Below are positions 43,175-51,328 of a DNA stretch of 64,000 nt, piece after piece. Every line of letters begins with the position of its first letter. Within the stretch, counting starts at the first letter, position 1. Origin of the DNA: Actinoallomurus sp963823735 (lineage in GTDB: Bacteria; Actinomycetota; Actinomycetes; Streptosporangiales; Streptosporangiaceae); NCBI GenBank assembly GCA_963823735.1, contig CAWGMO010000002.1, positions 1 to 64,000 on the forward strand, read 5' to 3'. The notes under the pieces are model-generated. The model was not told the DNA's origin, searched no databases, and saw nothing but the letters and a program-made list of their open reading frames with translations. Made by a program: the position numbers and the translations under genes.

Positions 43175-43901
43175 CACCTGGCTGATCTTCCGCCACCAGT
43201 TGCGGTTCACCCTGGGCAACCGGTTCGGGCTGATCCTGAGCATGCTCCAGCCCGTCCTGTACCTGACACTGTTCGGCCCGCTGCTGACCCGCTACATCGG
43301 GCGCGGGAGCTGGCAGGTGTTCGTGCCGGGCGTGCTGATGCAGCTCGCGCTGATGAGCGCGGGCCTGGCCGGGTTCGGCATCGTCTTCGACGCGCGGTTC
43401 GGCGTGCTGGAGCGGCTGCGGGTCACCCCGGCGAGCCGCCTCGCGCTGCTGCTGGGCCGGGTCCTGACCAACACCGTCACGATGCTGGGGCAGTCGGCGC
43501 TGCTGGTGGCGGCCGGGTTCGCGTTCGGGCTGCGCGTGCCGCCCGCCGGGCTGGCCATCGGCTTCGCGCTGCTCGTGCCCCTGGCGGCGGGCCTGGCCGC
43601 CCTCTCGTACGCGTTCGCGCTCGTACTGAAACGCCAGGAGCTGTTCGCGCCGATGTCCAGCACCGTCGTCGTGCCGATGCTGCTGCTGTCGGGCGCGCTG
43701 CTGCCGATGGCGGCGGCGCCGCGCTGGCTCGACGTGGTCTCGCGCGCGACGCCGTTCCGGTACGTCGTGGAGGCCATGCGCGCGGCCTTCGACGGCCGCT
43801 ACACCTCCGGCGCGCTGATCGCGGGCGTGGCCGTGTCGCTGGTGTTCGCGGTCGCGGCCGTGGCCGTCGGCACGCGGACGTTCATCCGCCAGAACGCCTG
43901 A
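43164..43901 (+). CDS. ABC-2 type exporter permease (DrrB-like)
   Basis: 245 residues from GTG at 43164, 11 bp inside the ATPase gene. LRDTWLIFRHQLRFTLGNRF, MLQPVLYLTLFGPLLTRY, FDARFGVLERLRVTPASRLA, LLLGRVLTNTVTMLGQSALL and VVVPMLLLSGALLPMAAAPR followed by TPFRYVVEAMRAAFDGRY are the standard ABC-2 permease signatures, with six membrane segments. It forms the membrane part of the exporter. The end overlaps the convergent EamA gene by 20 bp. Confidence 0.94.
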   Translation: MLRDTWLIFRHQLRFTLGNRFGLILSMLQPVLYLTLFGPLLTRYIGRGSWQVFVPGVLMQLALMSAGLAGFGIVFDARFGVLERLRVTPASRLALLLGRVLTNTVTMLGQSALLVAAGFAFGLRVPPAGLAIGFALLVPLAAGLAALSYAFALVLKRQELFAPMSSTVVVPMLLLSGALLPMAAAPRWLDVVSRATPFRYVVEAMRAAFDGRYTSGALIAGVAVSLVFAVAAVAVGTRTFIRQNA

Positions 43902-44865
43902 CCGCGACACCTTCCAGCACGGGCGTCTTCGCCTCCACCAGCACCGGGCCGGCCGGCGCGACCGAACGCTGCGCGACGTACGCGCCGGTCAGCACGATCG
44001 CGCCGCCGGCCAGCTGGACCGGGCTCAGGTGCTCGCCGAGGAGCACCCAGGCGCACAGCCCGGCCGTGACCGCCTCGATGTAGGCGACGGCGCTCGCGAC
44101 CGGCGCCGACAGGCGATGCACCGCCGCGACGCCGGCGACGTACGCGGTGACGGTGCTGACCAGCACGAGCCAGACCGCGATCAGCCAGCCGGGCACGGTG
44201 TGGTCGCCGATGGGCACACCACCCGCCAGCACGTGCCAGGGGATGCGCCACGGCGGCGCGATGACCGCGAGTGCCACCGTGGCCGTCACGGTACCGGCGG
44301 CGACCATGACGAGCGGGTCGACCTGGTCGCCGACACGGTCCACGACGAGGAAGAACGCGGCCTGGCAGGTCGCGGCGCCCAGCCCCGCGAGCAGGCCGAA
44401 CCCGCCGAGCGCCAGACCGTTCCATACCTCGACGACGCACGCGAGGCCGCCCAGGGCGATGCCGACGCCGAGCGCGGCCCTGGGCGGCACCGCCGCGCGC
44501 CGTACGAACCGGATCCAGGCGACGACCAGGACCGGGCCGGTGTACTCCAGCAGGATCGCGACGCCCACGGGCAGCTTCGAGGCGGCGACGAAGTACAGGG
44601 TCTGGCAGCCCGCCACGCCCATCAGGCCGAAAAGAAGAAGGTAGGGCCAGAAACGCCGGACGTTGCGAGCGGCCGTGCGTCCGCGCACGGCCAGCACCAC
44701 CGGCACGAGGATGATCGCCGCTCCGGCCACGCGCGTCCACGACGCCTCCAGCGGGGAGTACCCCGCGTTGATCAGCGCCTTCCCGAACGGCCCCGAGGTC
44801 CCGAAGGCGAGCGACGAGACGATTCCGAACCCCAGCCCCCAGGCCTTCGTACGCGCGGCGTTCAC
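43882..44865 (-). CDS. EamA-family (drug/metabolite) transporter
   Basis: 327 residues from GTG at 44865 behind GGGAGGGGG. Ten hydrophobic segments in two EamA repeats are seen: GFGIVSSLAFGTSGPFGKAL, EASWTRVAGAAIILVPVVLA, ILLEYTGPVLVVAWIRFVRR, and, in the second half, LVSTVTAYVAGVAAVHRLSA, AYIEAVTAGLCAWVLLGEHL and VLTGAYVAQRSVAP. These carriers export amino acids or drugs. The long open frame upstream on this strand is antisense to the repeat protein and not part of the gene. Confidence 0.93.
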   Translation of the reverse strand: MNAARTKAWGLGFGIVSSLAFGTSGPFGKALINAGYSPLEASWTRVAGAAIILVPVVLAVRGRTAARNVRRFWPYLLLFGLMGVAGCQTLYFVAASKLPVGVAILLEYTGPVLVVAWIRFVRRAAVPPRAALGVGIALGGLACVVEVWNGLALGGFGLLAGLGAATCQAAFFLVVDRVGDQVDPLVMVAAGTVTATVALAVIAPPWRIPWHVLAGGVPIGDHTVPGWLIAVWLVLVSTVTAYVAGVAAVHRLSAPVASAVAYIEAVTAGLCAWVLLGEHLSPVQLAGGAIVLTGAYVAQRSVAPAGPVLVEAKTPVLEGVAVRRSGG

Positions 44866-44976
44866 GAGCGCCCCCTCCCCGGCTAATGAGCATAACGACC
44901 TTACGATCATTACATACTCGGGAGGGGGCATGCCGGTCATTACCACCGGCAAGTGGACGCCTACGGACGCACTACC

Positions 44977-47880
44977 ATGCCGAAGATGACTTGGCAGGCA
45001 CCCGGCGCACCGAGCGACCAGTTCGCGGCGATCGAGGCGGACGTCCGCGCGATGACCGCCTCGCCCTGGTGGATGGGTGCCGTACCACCGCAGCGAGCCG
45101 AGGCGATCACGTCCCGGATGCTCGTCGGAGCGGGCGAATGGTGGATCTTCGGCGTCTGGGGCCGCTGGTACCGCTGCGGCCTCGACGGCACCTGGCACCT
45201 GTGCCCGCCGCCGTTCGACCCCGCCGCACGCCAGGCCGTCATGCCCGCGCCGCCCGGAGCGGGCCGCCCGCCCGTGCACCCCTCGATCCTCCCGGCCGGC
45301 CCCGACCTCACCCCCGGCCCGCTGGCCTCCGACGGCCTGTTCGGAGCGCCGCCGCCCGGCGCGCTGCTCGCCCGGCTCCAGCAGGCCCTCGGCTCCGCCG
45401 CGGCCGTCAACCCCGCGCAGTTCCCGATCCACGACCCGCAGTTCGTCCCCGGCACGCCCAGCCCGATCGCCGTCAGCCTCTTCACGATCCTGTGGTGCGC
45501 CGGCGCGCCCGTCTTCGACGCCGACCACCCGATCCTCGGCCTGTTCTCCCGGTACCTCACCGGCAGCGGCGGCCCACGCTGGTTCCTCCAGCCGGACCTG
45601 CCGCTCATCGTCGGCGCCTACACCGACCGGCTGCGCACCGGCGACGTCATGGGCGCCGCCCACGTCGTCCGCACGATCTGGGAGACCGCCGAAGCGCTGC
45701 GCGGCGACCCGGCGTTCCAGCCGCGCGCCGACGCGCTCGCGGCGATGGCCGGACTGACCATGCAGATGATCCAGAGCGACCAGGGCGGGCTGCGGTTCGG
45801 CCCGATGGCGGTCGTACAGGAATGGCTGCGCCGCTGCCCGACCCACCTGCGGATCTGCCTGCTGCGCGAGACCGCGCCCGGCGACCACTTCCGCCTCGTC
45901 TACTACGACCTCGCCTCGGCCGCCGCCGCGCTCCCCGCGTCCGCCGGCGGGCCCGTCGAGGCACGGCACGTGGCGTTCGCGCTGCTCGCCGCCGACCTCG
46001 ACAGCGCACCGGGCGCGATCGGCGCCGTCATGCCATGGCTGGACCCCGACGGCGTCCGTACGCTCCAGACCCTCTCCCAGCCCGGCCACCCGCTACGCCG
46101 CCTGTGGCCGACGGGCATGGGTTCCCTGCCCGACGAGGTCGCCGGCGCCGACCCGCAGATCCTGCGCAGCCTCCTGGCCGCGTCCTACACCGCGGGCCTG
46201 GCCTGGTGCCGCCTCGCGGGCATGGCACCGCCCCGGCCCGGCTTCACGGTCCCTTCCGCGCTGATGAACGCCATCGCCGCCGGCCCCGAACCCGACCAGG
46301 GCGGCCTGACCCCGTGGGAGATCATCGAAGCCGCCCGCGCCCACCTGGCCGAACAACGCAAGGCCGACGCCGAACCCGAGGCCGCGCAACCCGCCGCCCA
46401 GCCCGCCACCACCGCCTGGCCCGGAACCGACTCCGAGCCGGGCACGACCGCGTGGCCCGGCACGGACTCCGAGCCCGGCGCGAAGGCCCCAGAGCCTGGT
46501 ACGACGGCGTGGCCCGGCAATGACTCGGAGCAGGGCGCGACGTCGTGGCCGGGCACCGGCACCCCGCCGAACCAGAACGCGCCGCAGCCGGGCGTACCTC
46601 AGCCGTGGCAGTCCAACCCCGGCGCCGGCCAGCCAAGCGCGCCGCAACCGTGGTCGTCCAGCCCGGGCGCGGGCCAGCCCGGCGCGCCACAGCCGTGGTC
46701 GTCGAACCCGGGTGCCGTCCAGCCGGGGGTTCCTCAGCCGTGGCAGTCCCACCCGGGGTTCGGCCAGCCGGGTGCGCCACAGCCTTGGTCGTCCCACCCC
46801 GGGGCTTCGCAGCCGGGCGCGCCTCAGCCCTGGCCGTCGAACCCGGGTGCCGCCCCGCCGGCTTCGCCGTGGTCCTCCGACCCGGGTGCCTCGCAGCCGG
46901 GTACGACGGCGTGGCCGGGCGCCGAGCCGCAGCGGCCCTCTACCGTGCCGCCCACCTCGATTCCCGGCGGAGCTTCCACGGTCCCGCCGACCTCCATCCC
47001 GGGCGGCTCGCGGCCGACGTCCGTACCCGGTGACGCGCGGCCTTCGACCGTGCCGCCGACCTCGATTCCCGGCATGGAGCCGCCGGGGCGGATCGTGCAC
47101 GCGCACGGCATCGCGTTCCTGCCGGGTACCGATGACGTCGCGCGGCTGCTGACCGAGCTGCGCCGCCGTGAGAAGTGGGCGCGGAGCCTGCGCGGGCAGG
47201 AGGTCTCCAGCGCGTCCGCGCCGGCCGTTCTGCTGGTCGGCGAGGCGTCCTCGGGGCAGCGCCGCCTGACCCGCATGATCGCCCGTACGCTCGCCGAGGC
47301 GGGCGTGAACAGCGGCGAGGTGCACACCCTCGACGCGGACGACCTGGCCGAGGTCGACCCGAGGCGGCTGCGCGAGCGCCTGGAGGACTTCGACGGGCAC
47401 ACGCTGATGATCGAGGGCCTGGACGCCCTGGTCCTCGACGATGACCGCGGCACCGCGTACGCGGCGGCGCTGTACCGGCTGCGCGTCGAGGGTGTCAGCA
47501 ACACCGCCATCACGGCGACCTGCCCGCCGGACCGCCTGTCCGCGCTCACCGAGGCGAGCCCGGAGCTGGTCACCGACTTTCGTTCGATCCGGCTCCCGGA
47601 CCTGTCCGACCCGGGCGAACGCGCGGAACTGGCCGTCCTGCTCGCCTCCGAACGTCACCTGGAACTGACCGCGGAGGCGTGGGAGGTGGCCCGCCGTGAC
47701 CTGGCCGCGCTCCGCGGCCGAGGCCGCCTGACGAACGCCCGCCTCGTCGAGGCCTACCTCGACCGTGCGTGCAGCCGCCACCTCAGCCAGGCGGGCGAGA
47801 CGCAGGTGTTCCGCGGCGAGAACGCGATGACGCTGGCCCCGGACGACTTCGCGGGCGTCCCGGAGGAACTCGAACGCTGA
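44977..47880 (+). CDS. Repeat-rich protein with degenerate C-terminal AAA+ (CbxX/SpoVK-like) domain
   Basis: 967 residues from ATG at 44977; starts at 44953 (GTG) and 44986 are possible. Residues 1-470 form an unrecognised alpha-helical domain with a tryptophan-rich beginning (WWIFGVWGRWYRCGLDGTWH). Residues 475-700 are three successive blocks of Pro/Gly/Ser/Trp repeats. Residues 705-967 follow the CbxX/SpoVK AAA+ plan (LLVGEASSGQRRLTRMIART, DADDLAEVDPRRL, HTLMIEGLDALVL, PDLSDPGERAELAVLLASER, TAEAWEVARRDLAAL). Walker A lacks the GK[ST] and Walker B lacks DE, so ATP hydrolysis is unlikely. I cannot assign a function; a scaffold or phosphorylation-controlled role is possible. Confidence 0.85.
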   Translation: MPKMTWQAPGAPSDQFAAIEADVRAMTASPWWMGAVPPQRAEAITSRMLVGAGEWWIFGVWGRWYRCGLDGTWHLCPPPFDPAARQAVMPAPPGAGRPPVHPSILPAGPDLTPGPLASDGLFGAPPPGALLARLQQALGSAAAVNPAQFPIHDPQFVPGTPSPIAVSLFTILWCAGAPVFDADHPILGLFSRYLTGSGGPRWFLQPDLPLIVGAYTDRLRTGDVMGAAHVVRTIWETAEALRGDPAFQPRADALAAMAGLTMQMIQSDQGGLRFGPMAVVQEWLRRCPTHLRICLLRETAPGDHFRLVYYDLASAAAALPASAGGPVEARHVAFALLAADLDSAPGAIGAVMPWLDPDGVRTLQTLSQPGHPLRRLWPTGMGSLPDEVAGADPQILRSLLAASYTAGLAWCRLAGMAPPRPGFTVPSALMNAIAAGPEPDQGGLTPWEIIEAARAHLAEQRKADAEPEAAQPAAQPATTAWPGTDSEPGTTAWPGTDSEPGAKAPEPGTTAWPGNDSEQGATSWPGTGTPPNQNAPQPGVPQPWQSNPGAGQPSAPQPWSSSPGAGQPGAPQPWSSNPGAVQPGVPQPWQSHPGFGQPGAPQPWSSHPGASQPGAPQPWPSNPGAAPPASPWSSDPGASQPGTTAWPGAEPQRPSTVPPTSIPGGASTVPPTSIPGGSRPTSVPGDARPSTVPPTSIPGMEPPGRIVHAHGIAFLPGTDDVARLLTELRRREKWARSLRGQEVSSASAPAVLLVGEASSGQRRLTRMIARTLAEAGVNSGEVHTLDADDLAEVDPRRLRERLEDFDGHTLMIEGLDALVLDDDRGTAYAAALYRLRVEGVSNTAITATCPPDRLSALTEASPELVTDFRSIRLPDLSDPGERAELAVLLASERHLELTAEAWEVARRDLAALRGRGRLTNARLVEAYLDRACSRHLSQAGETQVFRGENAMTLAPDDFAGVPEELER
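46405..47080 (+). repeat. Three tandem-repeat blocks inside the pseudo-AAA+ gene
   Basis: Block A (about 46405-46560) repeats TTAWPGTDSEPG-like units about four times. Block B (about 46578-46890) repeats a 15-residue unit, roughly QPGAPQPWSSNPGAG, seven times; one further TTAWPG follows. Block C (about 46935-47075) repeats STVPPTSIPGG about four times. All stay in frame and vary mainly by single codons, so they arose by unequal exchange or slippage and are kept as protein sequence. Confidence 0.85.
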
Positions 47881-47886
47881 CGCGCG

Positions 47887-48351
47887 TCATCGGGTCTGAA
47901 GCATGTCCCCGAAGTGGCCGGTCCGCCAGATCACGTCGTTCTTCAGTTCGGTGATGCGCCAGCCGTCCGGGGTGCGTCTCAGGGCCGCGGTGATGACGCC
48001 GCCCGCGGTGAATGAGCGGTCGAGCATGCTCGCGCCGGCGGGGCGGTCCTTCCAGATGTGGATCGCGACCAGGTTGGCGCGGACGGCGGCGGTGTCACCG
48101 TCGATGTCCACGTCGTGGCCGGTGAGGAGGTGCTGGGCGGCTTCGAAGCGGGTGAAGCTGCGGGCGTGGCTGTCCGCGATGTTCGCGGTTCCCTCCGTGG
48201 CCGCGCCGTTGGGGCGGATCATCCGCGCGTCCGGGGCGAGTATCCGGCCAAAGTCGAAGTGCTTCTCGTCCAGGGCACGGAAGTACCTGTTGACCACCCG
48301 GATGACGTGTGCGTCGTCGAGCCATCGGCCGGCCTCGGTGTGGGGTTCCAT
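47887..48351 (-). CDS. SnoaL-like (NTF2-fold) protein
   Basis: 154 residues from ATG at 48351. DDAHVIRVVNRYFRALDEKH, FDFGRILAPDARMIRPNGAA, ARSFTRFEAAQHLLTGHDVD, RANLVAIHIWKDRP and ALRRTPDGWRITELKNDVIW fit the SnoaL_4 family with the conserved HLLTGHDV region. The role is probably ligand binding or isomerisation. It starts 6 bp after the MerR stop on the same strand, so it is likely under MerR control. Confidence 0.87.
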   Translation of the reverse strand: MEPHTEAGRWLDDAHVIRVVNRYFRALDEKHFDFGRILAPDARMIRPNGAATEGTANIADSHARSFTRFEAAQHLLTGHDVDIDGDTAAVRANLVAIHIWKDRPAGASMLDRSFTAGGVITAALRRTPDGWRITELKNDVIWRTGHFGDMLQTR

Positions 48352-48356
48352 GGGTG

Positions 48357-48962
48357 TCAGCTCTCCGTGCCGTCGCTCGCGGGGAGCATCGCGCGGCGCT
48401 GTTCGACCAGCAGGGTCTGCTCGTCGTGGCTCAGGGCGGCCCAGGCCTGTCGTCTCTTCTCCTGGAGGGCGGTGAACGTCTCGGCGCTCATCTCGCGCAC
48501 CTGCCGGGCGCGCTCCTCCCTCAGCCGCGCGAACTGTTCGGCGGTCAGCGGATGGTTCATGGTGGTCGTCTCCTCGATCAGCCGCAGGATGTCCGTGATC
48601 GACGGTTCGGCCTGCCGGCCGAGCGCGTCGAGTATCGCGAGGAGCCGGGTCCGCAGCGCGACCGCCTGCCGGATGCGCTCGTCGACGACGTCCGCCTGAC
48701 GGCGCAGCACGTCGGCGAGGCCGCCGTCCGCGCCGGCGGACAGGACCGCGCCGATCTCCTCCAGTGAGAGTCCGCAGCTTCGCAGCGCGATGACGCGTTG
48801 CAGCCGCACGACGTCGTCGCCGGTGTAGGAGCGGTGCCCTCCGGAGGTGCGCGAGGACGGTGACAGCAGCCCGAGCCGGTCGTAGTGGTGGAGCGCGCGT
48901 ACGGTGATCCCGGCCTGTTCGGCCAGCTCACCGATGCGCCAGGTCCTGATCTGCTCGCTCAT
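48357..48962 (-). CDS. MerR-family regulator
   Basis: 201 residues from ATG at 48962, with AAGGAG in front. TWRIGELAEQAGITVRALHH, YDRLGLLSPSSRTSGGHRSY, DDVVRLQRVIALRSCGLSLE is the MerR DNA-binding domain. The C-terminal part is helical (EQFARLREERARQVREMSAE, TFTALQEKRRQAWAALSHDE), like TipA-type ligand-binding domains. No metal-binding cysteines are present. The promoter upstream (48989-49019) has the long spacer with dyad that MerR proteins twist, so it controls itself and the SnoaL gene. Confidence 0.93.
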   Translation of the reverse strand: MSEQIRTWRIGELAEQAGITVRALHHYDRLGLLSPSSRTSGGHRSYTGDDVVRLQRVIALRSCGLSLEEIGAVLSAGADGGLADVLRRQADVVDERIRQAVALRTRLLAILDALGRQAEPSITDILRLIEETTTMNHPLTAEQFARLREERARQVREMSAETFTALQEKRRQAWAALSHDEQTLLVEQRRAMLPASDGTES

Positions 48963-48988
48963 CGGCTCCTTCTTCGCGATACGTCACG

Positions 48989-49019
48989 AACATAGAACCT
49001 GACGCGACGTCAGGTTCAA
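48989..49019 (-). promoter_or_regulatory. MerR-type promoter with 19-bp spacer and dyad operator
   Basis: On the minus strand, a -35 element TTGAAC (49014-49019) and a -10 element TATGTT (48989-48994) are separated by exactly 19 bp. A perfect 10-bp inverted repeat, GAACCTGACG at 48995-49004 and its complement at 49008-49017, fills the spacer. This is the classic MerR arrangement. The -10 lies about 26 bp before the MerR start codon. Confidence 0.88.
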
Positions 49020-49081
49020 GCGTCCTGGACAGTGACGGCGATCACGGTGACTGGTGAGTAACTTAGGCTTACCCTCGGTGC

Positions 49082-49864
49082 GTGGACATCGTCTTCGAGC
49101 GACGGGGCGAAGGACCGCCCCTCATGCTCATGCACGGAATCGGCCATCGCTGGCAGGCGTGGGAGCCGGTCATCGACCTGCTGGCCGCCGAGCGCGACGT
49201 GATCGCCGTCGACCTTCCCGGGTTCGGCGCCTCACCTCCCCTGCCGCCCGGCATGCCGTACGACCTGGACACCGTCGTCACGATCCTGGGCGAGTTCGTC
49301 GACAAGCTCGGCGTGGAGCGGCCGCATGTCGCGGGCAACTCCCTGGGCGGGCTGTTCGCGCTGGAGGCCGCCGACCGGGGTCTCGCGCGGTCGGTGACCG
49401 TCCTGTCGCCCGCCGGGTTCTACTCGCCGATGGAGCTGCGGTACGCCGCGGCCATGCTGCGTGCCGCGCGCCTGGGCGCGGGGCTGCCGGAGAAGACCAT
49501 GCGGCGCCTGGCGAAGTCGCCGCGCCGCCGCAACCTGATGTTCGGGATGATCTACGGCCGCCCGGACCTGATCAGCGACGAGACGCTGCTGGCCGACGCG
49601 GCGGCGCTGCGCGGCGGGGTCGGGTTCGAGCCGACGTTGCGCGCGGGGCGCCGTACGAGGTTCCAGGGCAAGGTCCAGGACGTGCCGGCGACGATCGCCT
49701 GGGGCGTCAACGACCGGCTCCTGCGCACGGGCCAGGCCGTACGCGCGCAGCGGACCCTCCCGCACGCGAAGTTCATCTGGCTGGAGGGGTGCGGGCACGT
49801 GCCGATGGCCGACGACCCGAAGCTGGTCGCCAAGGTGCTCCTGGAGGGCAGCTCCGCCGAATAG
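49082..49864 (+). CDS. Alpha/beta hydrolase
   Basis: 260 residues from GTG at 49082 (DIVFERRGEGPPLMLMHGIG). HGIGHRWQAWEPVIDLLAAE is the oxyanion region, DLPGFGASPPLPPGMPYDLD follows, the nucleophile lies in HVAGNSLGGLFALEAADRGL near residue 88, the acid in WGVNDRLLRTGQAV, and the histidine in LEGCGHVPMADDPKLVAKVL. It is a complete small esterase or C-C hydrolase. The divergent MerR operator is close (49017), and the gene could share it. Confidence 0.9.
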   Translation: MDIVFERRGEGPPLMLMHGIGHRWQAWEPVIDLLAAERDVIAVDLPGFGASPPLPPGMPYDLDTVVTILGEFVDKLGVERPHVAGNSLGGLFALEAADRGLARSVTVLSPAGFYSPMELRYAAAMLRAARLGAGLPEKTMRRLAKSPRRRNLMFGMIYGRPDLISDETLLADAAALRGGVGFEPTLRAGRRTRFQGKVQDVPATIAWGVNDRLLRTGQAVRAQRTLPHAKFIWLEGCGHVPMADDPKLVAKVLLEGSSAE

Positions 49865-49917
49865 GCGCCGATCCACTGACACAGGATGGCAGCGGACCGG
49901 CTCTAGCGTGCCGTGTC

Positions 49918-50385
49918 ATGAACGACTTCGACTTCTACACCGGCACCTGGGACGTCACCAACCGGCGGCGCGTGGACTTCTTCGACCAGACGTGCGTGCT
50001 GGAGGAGGCGCGCGAGTGGGAGGAGTTCCCCGCGGTCAGCCGCGCCTCCGCGCACTTCGAGGGCGGGGCGAACTTCGATGAGATCGAGTTCCCCACCAAG
50101 GGCATCCGCGGCCTGACGCTGCGCCTGTACGACACGGGCAGCCACGAGTGGTCGCTGTACTGGGTGCCGAGCCGTACGGGCCGGCTGACCACTCCGGTCG
50201 TGGGCCGTTTCGACGGCGGCCGGGGTGAGTTCTTCGGCGACGACACCCACGCCGGCCACGACATCCGCGTCCGCTACCTGTGGTCGGGCATCACCGCGGC
50301 GTCGGCGCGCTGGGAGCAGGCCTTCTCGATCGACGGCGAGAAGACCTGGATCACCAACTGGATCATGGATTCGACCCGCCGCTGA
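49918..50385 (+). CDS. DUF1579-like small protein
   Basis: 155 residues from ATG at 49918. NDFDFYTGTWDVTNRRRVDF, WEEFPAVSRASAHFEGGANF, TLRLYDTGSHEWSLYWVPSR, GRFDGGRGEFFGDDTHAGHD, SARWEQAFSIDGEKTWITNW resemble the DUF1579 beta-barrel group, in which a TGxW motif at the start and a W..MxF/W pattern at the end recur. Function unknown; lipocalin-like ligand binding is possible. It follows the hydrolase by 53 bp on the same strand. Confidence 0.78.
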   Translation: MNDFDFYTGTWDVTNRRRVDFFDQTCVLEEAREWEEFPAVSRASAHFEGGANFDEIEFPTKGIRGLTLRLYDTGSHEWSLYWVPSRTGRLTTPVVGRFDGGRGEFFGDDTHAGHDIRVRYLWSGITAASARWEQAFSIDGEKTWITNWIMDSTRR

Positions 50386-50566
50386 CTCCGAAAACGCCCC
50401 AGGAAAGGGCCACTCGCGGCAATTCGTTGCTTGCGATGCAACTTTTACCAACACTGTCGGAACAATTTATCGACCATTACTTTTGTGTGCCAACACCGTG
50501 ACCTGCTCGTGCATGTCGGCGCGTTTCACGGTAACAATAAGGAAGGAGCCACGGAAAGGTTGAGCA

Positions 50567-51328
50567 ATGATCGGTAAGTCGATCTACGTGCCGGACAACC
50601 CGGCTCTCGTCGGCGGGTCACCGCAGGCGGTGCACGAGCAGCTCTGGGCGAAGGACCTCCGTCGCCGGCTGATCACCCGCGGCGCGATCGCGGCGGGCGG
50701 GATGCTGCTCGGGACCCTGTTGTTCTCCTGGTGGGTCGGCTTGATCCTCGCGGCCGTGGGCGCGGCCGCCGACACGCTCGTACGCTGGCGTGAGCGTTAC
50801 GCTTCGAGCGTGTGGCGCAAGGGACAACGAGGAGAACGCCGCACCGCGCGTTTCCTGCGCCTTCTGCTTGAAAGGCGCGGATTCGCCGTCGTACACGGCC
50901 GGATGATTCCCGGTCATGGGCAGCTCGACCATTTGGTCATCGGCCCCACGGGCGTACTCGTCATCGACAATCAGGCGGTTTCCCCGGAGACCGACATCGG
51001 TGAATTCCGTGGTGAGTTGTACATCGACGAGCGCCGCGGCGCCGGCACCAGACTCGCCTCCGCGTTGTGTGACACCGCGGACGCGACCGCGGCGATGCTC
51101 CAGGAGCGTCTGGGCGGTGAGGTGACGGTCGAGCCGGTGCGCGTCGTCTACGGCGGCACTCTGCGGCGCGGCGGCGTGTCCGCCCAGGGTGTGACGCTGC
51201 TGCGCGCGCACGAGCTGGCCGGCTGGATCCGGGGCCGTCAGGTCCGCCTGTCCCCCGAGAAGCAGGCCGCGATCATCAACGCGGCCCGCCAGCTTCCGAT
51301 CAGCCGTCAGGCACTCGTCGTCAGCTGA
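50567..51328 (+). CDS. NERD-domain membrane protein
   Basis: 253 residues from ATG at 50567 behind AAGGAAGGAGCC. A transmembrane hairpin (AIAAGGMLLGTLLFSWWVGL, ILAAVGAAADTLV) precedes a nuclease-related domain: WRKGQRGERRTARFLRLLLE, RGFAVVHGRMIPGHGQLDHL, VIGPTGVLVIDNQAVSPETD. NERD domains share the restriction-endonuclease core with D..(D/E)xK; here the last motif reads DNQ instead of DxK, so catalysis may be lost. The C-terminus (VYGGTLRRGGVSAQGVTLLR) is the usual closing part. The 181 bp upstream are unusually AT-rich and carry GTTGC(N7)GCAAC at 50426-50442. Confidence 0.85.
   Translation: MIGKSIYVPDNPALVGGSPQAVHEQLWAKDLRRRLITRGAIAAGGMLLGTLLFSWWVGLILAAVGAAADTLVRWRERYASSVWRKGQRGERRTARFLRLLLERRGFAVVHGRMIPGHGQLDHLVIGPTGVLVIDNQAVSPETDIGEFRGELYIDERRGAGTRLASALCDTADATAAMLQERLGGEVTVEPVRVVYGGTLRRGGVSAQGVTLLRAHELAGWIRGRQVRLSPEKQAAIINAARQLPISRQALVVS

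Noticed and set aside
43882..43901. Frameshift as cause of the DrrB/EamA overlap
   Set aside because: Both C-termini look natural for their families and 20-bp convergent overlaps recur elsewhere in the window.
44866..46089. Minus-strand extension upstream of the EamA gene
   Set aside because: The open frame continues over 1.2 kb of the opposite-strand gene but has no membrane character or family likeness; GTG at 44865 with a good Shine-Dalgarno is the real start.
46405..47080. Possible CRISPR array from the regular repeats
   Set aside because: Units are 12-15 codons, vary codon by codon, stay in frame and have no unique spacers; they are protein repeats.
46093..47781. Long minus-strand open frame of 562 codons
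   Set aside because: It is antisense to the pseudo-AAA+ repeat gene; its arginine- and glycine-rich repeats mirror the plus-strand repeat blocks, and it has no recognisable domain.
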